From contig JBAMJV010007123.1 of NCBI GenBank assembly GCA_037951105.1, forward strand, positions 124,001 to 188,000: a DNA stretch of 64,000 nucleotides, given 5' to 3'. The number at the start of each line of letters is the position of its first letter. Within the stretch, counting starts at the first letter, position 1. The notes beneath the pieces are model-generated. The model saw only the letters and a program-made list of their open reading frames with translations, was not told where the DNA came from and searched no databases. Below, one piece after another: positions 34,301 to 49,496 of this stretch. The position numbers and the translations under genes are program-made. This stretch comes from Echinarachnius parma. Its lineage: Eukaryota; Echinodermata; Echinoidea; Clypeasteroida; Echinarachniidae.

Positions 34301-37300
34301 TCCCATCCCCTTGCCTATTATTGGTAAGATTGTCCCATCCCCTTGACTCTTATTGGTAAGACTGTCCCATCCCCTTGCCTCTTATTGGTAAGACTGTCCC
34401 CTCCCCTTGCCTCTTATTGGTAGGACTGTCCCCTCCCCTTGCCTCTTATTGGTAAGACTGTCCCCTCCCCTTGCCTCTTATTGGTAGGACTGTCCCCTCC
34501 CCTTGCCTCTTATTGGTAGGACTGTCCCCTCCCCTTGCCTCTTATTGGTAAGACTGTCCCCTCCCCTTGACTCTTATTGGTAAGACTATCCCCTCCCCTT
34601 GACTCTTATTGGTAAGACTGTCCCCTCCCCTTGTCTCTTATTAGTAAGACTTTCCCATCCCCTTGCCTCTTATTGGTAGGACTATCCCATCCCCTTGCCT
34701 CTTATTGGTAAGACTGTCCCCCTCCTCTTGCCTCTTATTTGTAAGACTGCCTCCTCCCCTTGCCTCTTATTGGTAAGACTGTCCCATCCCCTTGCCTATT
34801 ATTGGTAAGACTGCCTCCTCCCCTTGCCTATTATTGGTAAGACTGCCTCCTCCCCTTGCCTATTATTGGTAATACTGTCCCATCCCCTTGCCTCTTATTG
34901 GTAAGACTGTCCCATCCCCTTGCCTCTTATTGGTAAGACTGCGTCCTCCCCTTGTCTCTTATTTGTAAGACTGTCCCATCCCCTTGCCTCTTATTGGTAG
35001 GACTATCCCATCCCCTTGCCTCTTATTGGTAAGACTGCCTCCTTCCCTTGCCTCTTTTTGGTAGGACTATCCCCTCCTCTTGCCTCTTATTGGTAAGACT
35101 GTCCCATCCCCTTGACTCTCATTGGTAAGACTGTCCCCGCCCCATGCCTAGTATTGGTAAGACTGTCCCATCCCCTTGCCTCTTATTGGTAAGACTGCCT
35201 CCTCCCCTTGCCTCATATTGGTAGGACTGCCTCCTCCCCTTGCCTCATATTGGTAGGACTATCCCATCCCCTTGCCTCTTATTGGTAAGACTGCCTCCTC
35301 CCCTTGCCTCTTATTGGTAAGACTATCCCCTCCTCTTGCCTCTTATTGGTAGGACTGTCCCATCCCCTTGACTCTTATTGGTAGGACTGTCCCCTCCTCT
35401 TGTCTCTTATTTGTAAGACTGTCCCATCCCCTTGCCTCTTATTGGTAGGACTAAACCATCCCCTTGCCTCTTATTGGTAAGACTGCCTCCTTCCCTTGCC
35501 TTTTATTGGTAGGACTATCCCCTCCTCTTGCCTCTTATTGGTAGGACTGTCCCATCCCCTTGACTCTTATTGGTAGGACTGTCCCCTCCTCTTGTCTCTT
35601 ATTTGTAAGACTGTCCCATCCCCTTGCCTCTTATTGGTAGGACTAAACCATCCCCTTGCCTCTTATTGGTAAGACTGCCTCCTTCCCTTGCCTCTTATTG
35701 GTAGGACTATCCCCTCCTCTTGCCTCTTATTGGTAAGACTGTCCCATCCCCTTGACTCTTATTGGTAAGACTGTCCCCGCCCCATGCCTATTATTGGTAA
35801 GACTGTCCCATCCCCTTGCCTATTATTGGTAAGATTGTCCCATCCCCTTGACTCTTATTGGTAAGACTGTCCCATCCCCTTGCCTCTTATTGGTAAGACT
35901 GTCCCCTCCCCTTGCCTCTTATTGGTAGGACTGTCCCCTCCCCTTGCCTCTTATTGGTAAGACTGTCCCCTCCCCTTGCCTCTTATTGGTAGGACTGTCC
36001 CCTCCCCTTGCCTCTTATTGGTAGGACTGTCCCCTCCCCTTGCCTCTTATTGGTAAGACTGTCCCCTCCCCTTGACTCTTATTGGTAAGACTATCCCCTC
36101 CCCTTGACTCTTATTGGTAAGACTGTCCCCTCCCCTTGTCTCTTATTAGTAAGACTGTCCCATCCCCTTGCCTCTTATTGGTAGGACTATCCCATCCCCT
36201 TGCCTCTTATTGGTAAGACTGTCCCCCTCCTCTTGCCTCTTATTTGTAAGACTGCCTCCTCCCCTTGCCTCTTATTGGTAAGACTGTCCCATCCCCTTGC
36301 CTATTATTGGTAAGACTGCCTCCTCCCCTTGCCTATTATTGGTAAGACTGCCTCCTCCCCTTGCCTATTATTGGTAATACTGTCCCATCCCCTTGCCTCT
36401 TATTGGTAAGACTGTCCCATCCCCTTGCCTCTTATTGGTAAGACTGCGTCCTCCCCTTGTCTCTTATTTGTAAGACTGTCCCATCCCCTTGCCTCTTATT
36501 GGTAGGACTATCCCATCCCCTTGCCTCTTATTGGTAAGACTGCCTCCTTCCCTTGCCTCTTATTGGTAGGACTATCCCCTCCTCTTGCCTCTTATTGGTA
36601 AGACTGTCCCATCCCCTTGCCTCGTATTGGTAGGACTGTCCCATCCCCTTGACTCTTATTGGTAAGAAGGTCCCCTCCCCTTGCCTCTTATTGGTAAGAC
36701 TGTCCCATCCCCTTGCCTCTTATTGGTAAGACTGCCTCCTCCCCTTGCCTCTTATTGGTAAGACTGCCTCCTTCCCTTGCCTCTTATTGGTAGGACTATC
36801 CCCTCCTCTTGCCTCTTATTGGTAAGACTGTCCCATCCCCTTGCCTCTTATTGGTAAGACTATCCCACCCCCTTGCCTCTTATTGGTAAGACTGTCCCAT
36901 CCCCTTGACTCTTATTGGTAAGACTGTCCCCTCCCCTTGCCTCTTATTGGTAGGACTATCCCCTCCCCTTGCCTATTATTGGTATGACTGTCCCATCCCC
37001 TTGCCTCGTATTGGTAGGACTGTCCCATCCCCTTGACTCTTATTGGTAAGAAGGTCCCCTCCCCTTGCCTCTTATTGGTAAGACTGTCCCATCCCCTTGC
37101 CTCTTATTGGTAGGACTGTCCCCTCCTCTTGCCTCTTATTTGTAAGACTGTCCCATCCCCTTGCCTCTTATTGGTAAGACTAAACCATCCCCTTGCCTCT
37201 TATTGGTAAGACTGCCTCCTTCCCTTGCCTTTTATTGGTAGGACTATCCCCTCCTCTTGCCTCTTATTGGTAGGACTGTCCCATCCCCTTGACTCTTATT

Positions 37301-39430
37301 GGTAAGACTGTCCCCGCCCCATGCCTATTATTGGTAAGACTGTCCCATCCCCTTGCCTATTATTGGTAAGATTGTCCCATCCCCTTGACTCTTATTGGTA
37401 AGACTGTCCCATCCCCTTGCCTCTTATTGGTAAGACTGTCCCCTCCCCTTGCCTCTTATTGGTAGGACTGTCCCCTCCCCTTGCCTCTTATTGGTAAGAC
37501 TGTCCCCTCCCCTTGCCTCTTATTGGTAGGACTGTCCCCTCCCCTTGCCTCTTATTGGTAGGACTGTCCCCTCCCCTTGCCTCTTATTGGTAAGACTGTC
37601 CCCTCCCCTTGACTCTTATTGGTAAGACTATCCCCTCCCCTTGACTCTTATTGGTAAGACTGTCCCCTCCCCTTGTCTCTTATTAGTAAGACTGTCCCAT
37701 CCCCTTGCCTCTTATTGGTAGGACTATCCCATCCCCTTGCCTCTTATTGGTAAGACTGTCCCCCTCCTCTTGCCTCTTATTTGTAAGACTGCCTCCTCCC
37801 CTTGCCTCTTATTGGTAAGACTGTCCCATCCCCTTGCCTATTATTGGTAAGACTGCCTCCTCCCCTTGCCTATTATTGGTAAGACTGCCTCCTCCCCTTG
37901 CCTATTATTGGTAATACTGTCCCATCCCCTTGCCTCTTATTGGTAAGACTGTCCCATCCCCTTGCCTCTTATTGGTAAGACTGCGTCCTCCCCTTGTCTC
38001 TTATTTGTAAGACTGTCCCATCCCCTTGCCTCTTATTGGTAGGACTATCCCATCCCCTTGCCTCTTATTGGTAAGACTGCCTCCTTCCCTTGCCTCTTAT
38101 TGGTAGGACTATCCCCTCCTCTTGCCTCTTATTGGTAAGACTGTCCCATCCCCTTGACTCTCATTGGTAAGACTGTCCCCGCCCCATGCCTAGTATTGGT
38201 AAGACTGTCCCATCCCCTTGCCTCTTATTGGTAAGACTGCCTCCTCCCCTTGCCTCATATTGGTAGGACTGCCTCCTCCCCTTGCCTCATATTGGTAGGA
38301 CTATCCCATCCCCTTGCCTCTTATTGGTAAGACTGCCTCCTCCCCTTGCCTCTTATTGGTAAGACTGTCCCCTCCCCTTGCCTCATATTGGTAGGACTAT
38401 CCCATCCCCTTGCCTATTATTGGTAGGACTATCCCATCCCCTTGCCTCTTATTGGTAGGACTGTCCCCTCCTCTTGCCTCTTATTGGTAAGACTGCCTCC
38501 TCCCCTTGCCTCATATTGGTAGGACTATCCCATCCCCTTGCCTATTATTGGTAGGACTATCCCATCCCCTTGCCTCTTATTGGTAGGACTGTCCCCTCCT
38601 CTTGCCTCTTATTGGTAAGACTGTCCCCTCCCCTTGCCTCATATTGGTAGGACTATCCCATCCCCTTGCCTATTATTGGTAAGACTGTCCCATCCCCTTG
38701 CCTCTTATTGGTAGGACTGTCCACTCCTCTTGCCTCTTATTGGTAAGACTGTCCCATCCCCTTGCCTCTTATTGGTAGGACTGTCCACTCCTCTTGCCTC
38801 TTATTAGTAAGACTGTCCCATCCCCTTGCCTCTTATTGGTAGGACTATCCCATCCCCTTGCCTCTTATTGGTAGGACTGTCCCCCTCCTCTTGCCTCTTA
38901 TTGGTAAGACTGCCTCCTCCCCTTGCCTCTTATTGGTAAGACTGTCCCATCCCCTTGCCTCTTATTGGTAAGACTGCCTCCTCCCCTTGCCTCTTATTTG
39001 TAAGACTGTCCCATCCCCTTGACTCTTATTGGTAAGACTGCGTCCTCCCCTTGTCTCTTATTGGTAAGACTATCCCCTCCCCTTGACTCTTATTGGTAAG
39101 ACTGTCCCCTCCCCTTGTCTCTTATTGGTAAGACTGTCCCCTCCCCTTGACTCTTATTGGTAAGACTGTCCCCTCCCCTTGACTCTTATTTGTAAAACTG
39201 TCCCCTCCCCTTGCCTCTTATTGGGAAGACTATCCCATCCACTTGCCTCTTATTGGTAAGACTGTCCCATCCCCTTGACTCTTATTGGTAAGACTGTCCC
39301 CTTCCCTTGCCTATTATTGGTAAGACTGTCCCATCCCCTTGCCTATTATTGGTAAGACTGCCCCCTCCCCTTGCCTCTTATTGGTAAAACTGCCTCCTCC
39401 CCTTGCCTCTTATTGGTAATACTGCCTCTT

Positions 39431-39484
39431 GCCATAGACACTGCGAGGTTATGGATCAAAGTTTCCTACCTGCTGCCAGGTTGA
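39431..39484 (-). repeat. Exon-1/intron-1 boundary copy 4
   Basis: Identical 54 bp, 8,129 bp after copy 3, tatcggatagac type. Confidence 0.95.
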
Positions 39485-41853
39485 CTGTCCCCTCCCCTTG
39501 CCTCTTATTGGTAGGACTATCCCCCCTTGCCTCTTATTGGTAAGACTGTCCCATCCCCTTGCCTCTTATCGGATAGACTGTCCCCTCCCCTTGCCTCTCA
39601 TTTGTAAGACTATCCCCTCCGCTTGCCCCTTATTTGTAAGACTGTCCCCTCCCCTTGCCTCTTATTGGTAAGACTATCCCCTCCACTTGCCTCTTATTGG
39701 TAGGACTGTCCCCTCCTCTCGCGTCTTATTGGTAAGACTGTCCCCGCCCCTTGCCTCTTATTGGTAGGACTATCCCCTCCCCTTGCCTCTTATTTGTAAA
39801 ACTGTCCCCTCCCCTTGCCTCTTATTGGTAAGACTATCCCACCCCCTTGCCTCTTATTGGTAAGACTGTCCCATCCCCTTGCCTCTTATTGGTAAGACTG
39901 TCCCCTCCCCTTGCCTCTTATTGGTAGGACTATCCCCTCCCCTTGCCTATTATTGGTAAGACTGTCCCATCCCCTTGCCTCGTATTGGTAGGACTGTCCC
40001 ATCCCCTTGACTCTTATTGGTAAGAAGGTCCCCTCCCCTTGCCTCTTTTTGGTAAGACTGTCCCATCCCCTTGCCTCTTATTGGTAAGACTGCCTCCTCC
40101 CCTTGCCTCTTATTGGTAAGACTGCCTCCTTCCCTTGCCTCTTATTGGTAGGACTATCCCCTCCTCTTGCCTCTTATTGGTAAGACTGTCCCATCCCCTT
40201 GCCTCTTATTGGTAAGACTATCCCACCCCCTTGCCTCTTATTGGTAAGACTGTCCCATCCCCTTGACTCTTATTGGTAAGACTGTCCCCTCCCCTTGCCT
40301 CTTATTGGTAGGACTATCCCCCCTTGCCTCTTATTGGTAAGACTGTCCCATCCCCTTGCCTCTTATCGGAAAGACTGTCCCCTCCCCTTGCCTCTCATTT
40401 GTAAGACTATCCCCTCCGCTTGCCCCTTATTTGTAAGACTGTCCCCTCCCCTTGCCTCTTATTGGTAAGACTATCCCCTCCACTTGCCTCTTATTGGTAG
40501 GATTGTCCCCTCCTCTTGCGTCTTATTGGTAAGACTGTCCCCTCCCCTTGCCTCTTATTGGTAAGACTATCCCACCCCTTGCCTCTTATTGGTAAGACTA
40601 TCCCATCCCCTTGACTCTTATTGGTAAGACTGTCCCCTCCCCTTGCCTCTCATTTGTAAGACTATCCCCTCCGCTTGCCCCTTATTTGTAAGACTGTCCC
40701 CTCCCTTGCCTCTTATTGGTAAGACTATCCCCTCCACTTGCCTCTTATTGGTAGGACTGTCCCCTCCTCTTGCGTCTTATTGGTAAGACTGTCCCCGCCC
40801 CTTGCCTCTTATTGGTAGGACTATCCCCTCCCCTTGCCTCTTATTGGTAAGACTATCCCATCCCCTTGCCTCTTATTGGTAAGACTATCCCATCCCCTTG
40901 ACTCTTATTGGTAAGACTGTCCCCGCTCCTTGCCTCTTATTGGTAAGACTTTCCCATCCCCTTGACTCTTATTGGTAAGACTGTCCCATCCCCTTGACTC
41001 TTATTGGTAAGACTGCGTCCTCCCCTTGTCTTTTATTGGTAAGACTGTCCCATCCCCTTGCCTCTTATTGGTAAGACTGCCTCCTTCCCTTGCCTCTTAT
41101 TGGTAGGACCATCCCATCCCCTTGCCTCTTATTGGTAAGACTGTCCCCTCCCCTTGCCTCTTATTGGTAAGACTGTCCCATCCCCTTGACTCTTATTGGT
41201 AAGACTATCCCCTCCACTTGCCTCTTATTGGTAAGACTATCCCCTCCACTTGCCTCTTATTGGTAAGACTGTCCCCTCACATTGCCTCTTATTTGTAAGA
41301 CTATCCCCTCCACTTGCCTCTTATTGGTAGGACTATCCCCTCCCCTTCCCTCTTATTTGTAAGACTATCCCCTCCCCTTGCCTCTTATTTGTAAAACTGT
41401 CCGCTCCCCTTGCCTCTTATTGGTAAGACTATCCCATCCCCTTGCCTCTTATTGGTAAGACTGCCTCCTCCCCTTGCCTATTATTGGTAAGACTGCCTCC
41501 TCCCCTTGCCTCTTATTGGTAAGACTGTCCCATCCCCTTGCCTCTTATTGGTAAGACTGTCCCCTCCCCTTGTCTCTTATTGGTAAGACTGTCCCCTCCC
41601 CTTGACTCTTATTGGTAAGACTGTCCCATCCCCTTGACTCTTATTGGTAAGACTGTCCCCTCCCCTTGTCTCTTATTGGTAAGACTGTCCCATCCCCTTG
41701 ACTCTTATTGGTAAGACTGTCCCATCCCCTTGACTCTTATTGGTAAGACTGTCCCCTCCCCTTGCCTATTATTGGTAAGACTGTCCCATCCCCTTGCCTA
41801 TTATTGGTAAGACTGCCTCCTCCCTTTGCCTCTTATTGGTAATACTGCCTCTT

Positions 41854-41907
41854 GCCATAGACACTGCGAGGTTATGGATCAAAGTTTCCTACCTGCTGCC
41901 AGGTTGA
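41854..41907 (-). repeat. Exon-1/intron-1 boundary copy 5
   Basis: Identical 54 bp. It lies exactly 12,948 bp from copy 2 and is its counterpart in the macro-duplication. Confidence 0.95.
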
Positions 41908-44249
41908 CTGTCCCCTCCCCTTGCCTCTTATTGGTAGGACTATCCCCCCTTGCCTCTTATTGGTAAGACTGTCCCATCCCCTTGCCTCTTATCGGAAAGA
42001 CTGTCCCCTCCCCTTGCCTCTCATTTGTAAGACTATCCCCTCCGCTTGCCCCTTATTTGTAAGACTGTCCCCTCCCCTTGCCTCTTATTGGTAAGACTAT
42101 CCCCTCCACTTGCCTCTTATTGGTAGCATTGTCCCCTCCTCTTGCGTCTTATTGGTAAGACTGTCCCCTCCCCTTGCCTCTTATTGGTAAGACTATCCCA
42201 CCCCTTGCCTCTTATTGGTAAGACTATCCCATCCCCTTGACTCTTATTGGTAAGACTGTCCCCTCCCCTTGCCTCTCATTTGTAAGACTATCCCCTCCGC
42301 TTGCCCCTTATTTGTAAGACTCTCCCCTCCCCTTGCCTCTTATTGGTAAGACTATCCCCTCCACTTGCCTCTTATTGGTAGGACTGTCCCCTCCTCTTGC
42401 GTCTTATTGGTAAGACTGTCCCCGCCCCTTGCCTCTTATTGGTAGGACTATCCCCTCCCCTTGCCTCTTATTGGTAAGACTATCCCATCCCCTTGCCTCT
42501 TATTGGTAAGACTATCCCATCCCCTTGACTCTTATTGGTAAGACTGTCCCCGCTCCTTGCCTCTTATTGGTAAGACTGTCCCATCCCCTTGACTCTTATT
42601 GGTAAGACTGTCCCCTCCCCTTGACTCTTATTGGTAAGACTGTCCCCTCCCCTTGCCTCTTATTGGTAGGACTATCCCCTCCCCTTGCCTATTATTGGTA
42701 AGACTGTCCCATCCCCTTGCCTCGTATTGGTAGGACTGTCCCATCCCCTTGACTCTTATTGGTAAGAAGGTCCCCTCCCCTTGCCTCTTATTGGTAGGAC
42801 TATCCCCTCCCCTTGCCTATTATTGGTAAGACTGTCCCATCCCCTTGCCTCTTATTGGTAAGACTGTCCCATCCCCTTGCCTCTTATTGGTAAGACTGCG
42901 TCCTCCCCTTGTCTCTTATTTGTAAGACTGTCCCATCCCCTTGCCTCTTATTGGTAGGACTATCCCATCCCCTTGCCTCTTATTGGTAAGACTGCCTCCT
43001 TCCCTTGCCTCTTATTGGTAGGACTATCCCCTCCTCTTGCCTCTTATTGGTAAGACTGTCCCATCCCCTTGACTCTCATTGGTAAGACTGTCCCCGCCCC
43101 ATGCCTAGTATTGGTAAGACTGTCCCATCCCCTTGCCTCTTATTGGTAAGACTGCCTCCTCCCCTTGCCTCATATTGGTAGGACTGCCTCCTCCCCTTGC
43201 CTCATATTGGTAGGACTATCCCATCCCCTTGCCTCTTATTGGTAAGACTGCCTCCTCCCCTTGCCTCTTATTGGTAGGACTATCACATCCCCTTGCCTAT
43301 TATTGGTAAGACTGCCTCCTCCCCTTGCCTCATATTGGTAGGACTATCCCATCCCCTTGCCTATTATTGGTAGGACTATCCCATCCCCTTGCCTCTTATT
43401 GGTAGGACTGTCCCCTCCTCTTGCCTCTTATTGGTAAGACTGTCCCCTCCCCTTGCCTCATATTGGTAGGACTATCCCATCCCCTTGCCTATTATTGGTA
43501 AGACTGTCCCATCCCCTTGCCTCTTATTGGTAGGACTGTCCACTCCTCTTGCCTCTTATTGGTAAGACTGTCCCATCCCCTTGCCTCTTATTGGTAGGAC
43601 TGTCCACTCCTCTTGCCTCTTATTAGTAAGACTGTCCCATCCCCTTGCCTCTTATTGGTAGAACTATCCCATCCCCTTGCCTCTTATTGGTAGGACTGTC
43701 CCCCTCCTCTTGCCTCTTATTGGTAAGACTGCCTCCTCCCCTTGCCTCTTATTGGTAAGACTGTCCCATCCCCTTGCCTCTTATTGGTAAGACTGCCTCC
43801 TCCCCTTGCCTCTTATTTGTAAGACTGTCCCATCCCCTTGACTCTTATTGGTAAGACTGCGTCCTCCCCTTGTCTCTTATTGGTAAGACTATCCCCTCCC
43901 CTTGACTCTTATTGGTAAGACTGTCCCCTCCCCTTGTCTCTTATTGGTAAGACTGTCCCCTCCCCTTGACTCTTATTGGTAAGACTGTCCCCTCCCCTTG
44001 ACTCTTATTTGTAAAACTGTCCCCTCCCCTTGCCTCTTATTGGTAAGACTATCCCATCCACTTGCCTCTTATTGGTAAGACTGTCCCATCCCCTTGACTC
44101 TTATTGGTAAGACTGTCCCCTTCCCTTGCCTATTATTGGTAAGACTGTCCCATCCCCTTGCCTATTATTGGTAAGACTGCCCCCTCCCCTTGCCTCTTAT
44201 TGGTAAAACTGCCTCCTCCCCTTGCCTCTTATTGGTAATACTGCCTCTT

Positions 44250-44303
44250 GCCATAGACACTGCGAGGTTATGGATCAAAGTTTCCTACCTGCTGCCAGGT
44301 TGA
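44250..44303 (-). repeat. Exon-1/intron-1 boundary copy 6
   Basis: Identical 54 bp. It lies exactly 12,948 bp from copy 3 and 2,396 bp from copy 5. Confidence 0.95.
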
Positions 44304-47300
44304 CTGTCCCCTCCCCTTGCCTCTTATTGGTAGGACTATCCCCCCTTGCCTCTTATTGGTAAGACTGTCCCATCCCCTTGCCTCTTATCGGATAGACTGT
44401 CCCCTCCCCTTGCCTCTCATTTGTAAGACTATCCCCTCCGCTTGCCCCTTATTTGTAAGACTGTCCCCTCCCCTTGCCTCTTATTGGTAAGACTATCCCC
44501 TCCAATTGCCTCTTATTGGTAGGACTGTCCCCTCCTCTCGCGTCTTATTGGTAAGACTGTCCCCGCCCCTTGCCTCTTATTGTTAGGACTATCCCCTCCC
44601 CTTGCCTCTTATTTGTAAAACTGTCCCCTCCCCTTGCCTCTTATTGGTAAGACTATCCCACCCCCTTGCCTCTTATTGGTAAGAATGTCCCATCCCCTTG
44701 ACTCTTATTGGTAAGACTGTCCCCTCCCCTTGCCTCTTATTGGTAGGACTATCCCCTCCCCTTGCCTATTATTGGTAAGACTGTCCCATCCCCTTGCCTC
44801 GTATTGGTAGGACTGTCCCATCCCCTTGACTCTTATTGGTAAGAAGGTCCCCTCCCCTTGCCTCTTATTGGTAAGACTGTCCCATCCCCTTGCCTCTTAT
44901 TGGTAAGACTGCCTCCTCCCCTTGCCTCTTATTGGTAAGACTGCCTCCTTCCCTTGCCTCTTATTGGTAGGACTATCCCCTCCTCTTGCCTCTTATTGGT
45001 AAGACTGTCCCATCCCCTTGCCTCTTATTGGTAAGACTATCCCACCCCCTTGCCTCTTATTGGTAAGACTGTCCCATCCCCTTGACTCTTATTGGTAAGA
45101 CTGTCCCCTCCCCTTGCCTCTTATTGGTAGGACTATCCCCTCCCCTTGCCTATTATTGGTAAGACTGTCCCATCCCCTTGCCTCGTATTGGTAGGACTGT
45201 CCCATCCCCTTGACTCTTATAGGTAAGAAGGTCCCCTCCCCTTGCCTCTTATTGGTAAGACTGTCCCATCCCCTTGCCTCTTATTGGTAGGACTGTCCCC
45301 TCCTCTTGCCTCTTATTTGTAAGACTGTCCCATCCCCTTGCCTCTTATTGGTAAGACTAAACCATCCCCTTGCCTCTTATTGGTAAGACTGCCTCCTTCC
45401 CTTGCCTTTTATTGGTAGGACTATCCCCTCCTCTTGCCTCTTATTGGTAGGACTGTCCCATCCCCTTGACTCTTATTGGTAGGACTGTCCCCTCCTCTTG
45501 TCTCTTATTTGTAAGACTGTCCCATCCCCTTGCCTCTTATTGGTAGGACTAAACCATCCCCTTGCCTCTTATTGGTAAGACTGCCTCCTTCCCTTGCCTC
45601 TTATTGGTAGGACTATCCCCTCCTCTTGCCTCTTATTGGTAAGACTGTCCCATCCCCTTGACTCTTATTGGTAAGACTGTCCCCGCCCCATGCCTATTAT
45701 TGGTAAGACTGTCCCATCCCCTTGCCTATTATTGGTAAGATTGTCCCATCCCCTTGACTCTTATTGGTAAGACTGTCCCATCCCCTTGCCTCTTATTGGT
45801 AAGACTGTCCCCTCCCCTTGCCTCTTATTGGTAGGACTGTCCCCTCCCCTTGCCTCTTATTGGTAAGACTGTCCCCTCCCCTTGCCTCTTATTGGTAGGA
45901 CTGTCCCCTCCCCTTGCCTCTTATTGGTAGGACTGTCCCCTCCCCTTGCCTCTTATTGGTAAGACTGTCCCCTCCCCTTGACTCTTATTGGTAAGACTAT
46001 CCCCTCCCCTTGACTCTTATTGGTAAGACTGTCCCCTCCCCTTGTCTCTTATTAGTAAGACTGTCCCATCCCCTTGCCTCTTATTGGTAGGACTATCCCA
46101 TCCCCTTGCCTCTTATTGGTAAGACTGTCCCCCTCCTCTTGCCTCTTATTTGTAAGACTGCCTCCTCCCCTTGCCTCTTATTGGTAAGACTGTCCCATCC
46201 CCTTGCCTATTATTGGTAAGACTGCCTCCTCCCCTTGCCTATTATTGGTAGGACTGCCTCCTCCCCTTGCCTATTATTGGTAATACTGTCCCATCCCCTT
46301 GCCTCTTATTGGTAAGACTGTCCCATCCCCTTGCCTCTTATTGGTAAGACTGCGTCCTCCCCTTGTCTCTTATTTGTAAGACTGTCCCATCCCCTTGCCT
46401 CTTATTGGTAGGACTATCCCATCCCCTTGCCTCTTATTGGTAAGACTGCCTCCTTCCCTTGCCTCTTATTGGTAGGACTATCCCCTCCTCTTGCCTCTTA
46501 TTGGTAAGACTGTCCCATCCCCTTGCCTCGTATTGGTAGGACTGTCCCATCCCCTTGACTCTTATTGGTAAGAAGGTCCCCTCCCCTTGCCTCTTATTGG
46601 TAAGACTGTCCCATCCCCTTGCCTCTTATTGGTAAGACTGCCTCCTCCCCTTGCCTCTTATTGGTAAGACTGCCTCCTTCCCTTGCCTCTTATTGGTAGG
46701 ACTATCCCCTCCTCTTGCCTCTTATTGGTAAGACTGTCCCATCCCCTTGCCTCTTATTGGTAAGACTATCCCACCCCCTTGCCTCTTATTGGTAAGACTG
46801 TCCCATCCCCTTGACTCTTATTGGTAAGACTGTCCCCTCCCCTTGCCTCTTATTGGTAGGACTATCCCCTCCCCTTGCCTATTATTGGTAAGACTGTCCC
46901 ATCCCCTTACCTCGTATTGGTAGGACTGTCCCATCCCCTTGACTCTTATTGGTAAGAAGGTCCCCTCCCCTTGCCTCTTATTGGTAAGACTGTCCCATCC
47001 CCTTGCCTCTTATTGGTAGGACTGTCCCCTCCTCTTGCCTCTTATTTGTAAGACTGTCCCATCCCCTTGCCTCTTATTGGTAAGACTAAACCATCCCCTT
47101 GCCTCTTATTGGTAAGACTGCCTCCTTCCCTTGCCTTTTATTGGTAGGACTATCCCCTCCTCTTGCCTCTTATTGGTAGGACTGTCCCATCCCCTTGACT
47201 CTTATTGGTAGGACTGTCCCCTCCTCTTGTCTCTTATTTGTAAGACTGTCCCATCCCCTTGCCTTTTATTGGTAGGACTAAACCATCCCCTTGCCTCTTA

Positions 47301-49496
47301 TTGGTAAGACTGCCTCCTTCCCTTGCCTCTTATTGGTAGGACTATCCCCTCCTCTTGCCTCTTATTGGTAAGACTGTCCCATCCCCTTGACTCTTATTGG
47401 TAAGACTGTCCCCGCCCCATGCCTATTATTGGTAAGACTGTCCCATCCCCTTGCCTATTATTGGTAAGATTGTCCCATCCCCTTGACTCTTATTGGTAAG
47501 ACTGTCCCATCCCCTTGCCTCTTATTGGTAAGACTGTCCCCTCCCCTTGCCTCTTATTGGTAGGACTGTCCCCTCCCCTTGCCTCTTATTGGTAAGACTG
47601 TCCCCTCCCCTTGCCTCTTATTGGTAGGACTGTCCCCTCCCCTTGCCTCTTATTGGTAGGACTGTCCCCTCCCCTTGCCTCTTATTGGTAAGACTGTCCC
47701 CTCCCCTTGACTCTTATTGGTAAGACTATCCCCTCCCCTTGAATCTTATTGGTAAGACTGTCCCCTCCCCTTGTCTCTTATTAGTAAGACTGTCCCATCC
47801 CCTTGCCTCTTATTGGTAGGACTATCCCATCCCCTTGCCTCTTATTGGTAAGACTGTCCCCCTCCTCTTGCCTCTTATTTGTAAGACTGCCTCCTCCCCT
47901 TGCCTCTTATTGGTAAGACTGTCCCATCCCCTTGCCTATTATTGGTAAGACTGCCTCCTCCCCTTGCCTATTATTGGTAAGACTGCCTCCTCCCCTTGCC
48001 TATTATTGGTAATACTGTCCCATCCCCTTGCCTCTTATTGGTAAGACTGTCCCATCCCCTTGCCTCTTATTGGTAAGACTGCGTCCTCCCCTTGTCTCTT
48101 ATTTGTAAGACTGTCCCATCCCCTTGCCTCTTATTGGTAGGACTATCCCATCCCCTTGCCTCTTATTGGTAAGACTGCCTCCTCCTCTTGCCTCTTATTG
48201 GTAAGACTGTCCCATCCCCTTGACTCTCATTGGTAAGACTGTCCCCGCCCCATGCCTAGTATTGGTAAGACTGTCCCATCCCCTTGCCTCTTATTGGTAA
48301 GACTGCCTCCTCCCCTTGCCTCATATTGGTAGGACTGCCTCCTCCCCTTGCCTCATATTGGTAGGACTATCCCATCCCCTTGCCTCTTATTGGTAAGACT
48401 GCCTCCTCCCCTTGCCTCTTATTGGTAAGACTGTCCCCTCCCCTTGCCTCATATTGGTAGGACTATCCCATCCCCTTGCCTATTATTGGTAGGACTATCC
48501 CATCCCCTTGCCTCTTATTGGTAGGACTGTCCCCTCCTCTTGCCTCTTATTGGTAAGACTGCCTCCTCCCCTTGCCTCATATTGGTAGGACTATCCCATC
48601 CCCTTGCCTATTATTGGTAGGACTATCCCATCCCCTTGCCTCTTATTGGTAGGACTGTCCCCTCCTCTTGCCTCTAATTGGTAAGACTGTCCCCTCCCCT
48701 TGCCTCATATTGGTAGGACTATCCCATCCCCTTGCCTATTATTGGTAAGACTGTCCCATCCCCTTGCCTCTTATTGGTAGGACTGTCCACTCCTCTTGCC
48801 TCTTATTGGTAAGACTGTCCCATCCCCTTGCCTCTTATTGGTAGGACTGTCCACTCCTCTTGCCTCTTATTAGTAAGACTGTCCCATCCCCTTGCCTCTT
48901 ATTGGTAGGACTATCCCATCCCCTTGCCTCTTATTGGTAGGACTGTCCCCCTCCTCTTGCCTCTTATTGGTAAGACTGCCTCCTCCCTTTGCCTCTTATT
49001 GGTAAGACTGTCCCATCCCCTTGCCTCTTATTGGTAAGACTGCCTCCTCCCCTTGCCTCTTATTTGTAAGACTGTCCCATCCCCTTGACTCTTATTGGTA
49101 AGACTGCGTCCTCCCCTTGTCTCTTATTGGTAAGACTATCCCCTCCCCTTGACTCTTATTGGTAAGACTGTCCCCTCCCCTTGTCTCTTATTGGTAAGAC
49201 TGTCCCCTCCCCTTGACTCTTATTGGTAAGACTGTCCCCTCCCCTTGACTCTTATTTGTAAAACTGTCCCCTCCCCTTGCCTCTTATTGGTAAGACTATC
49301 CCATCCACTTGCCTCTTATTGGTAAGACTGTCCCATCCCCTTGACTCTTATTGGTAAGACTGTCCCCTTCCCTTGCCTATTATTGGTAAGACTGTCCCAT
49401 CCCCTTGCCTATTATTGGTAAGATTGCCCCCTCCCCTTGCCTCTTATTGGTAAAACTGCCTCCTCCCCTTGCCTCTTATTGGTAATACTGCCTCTT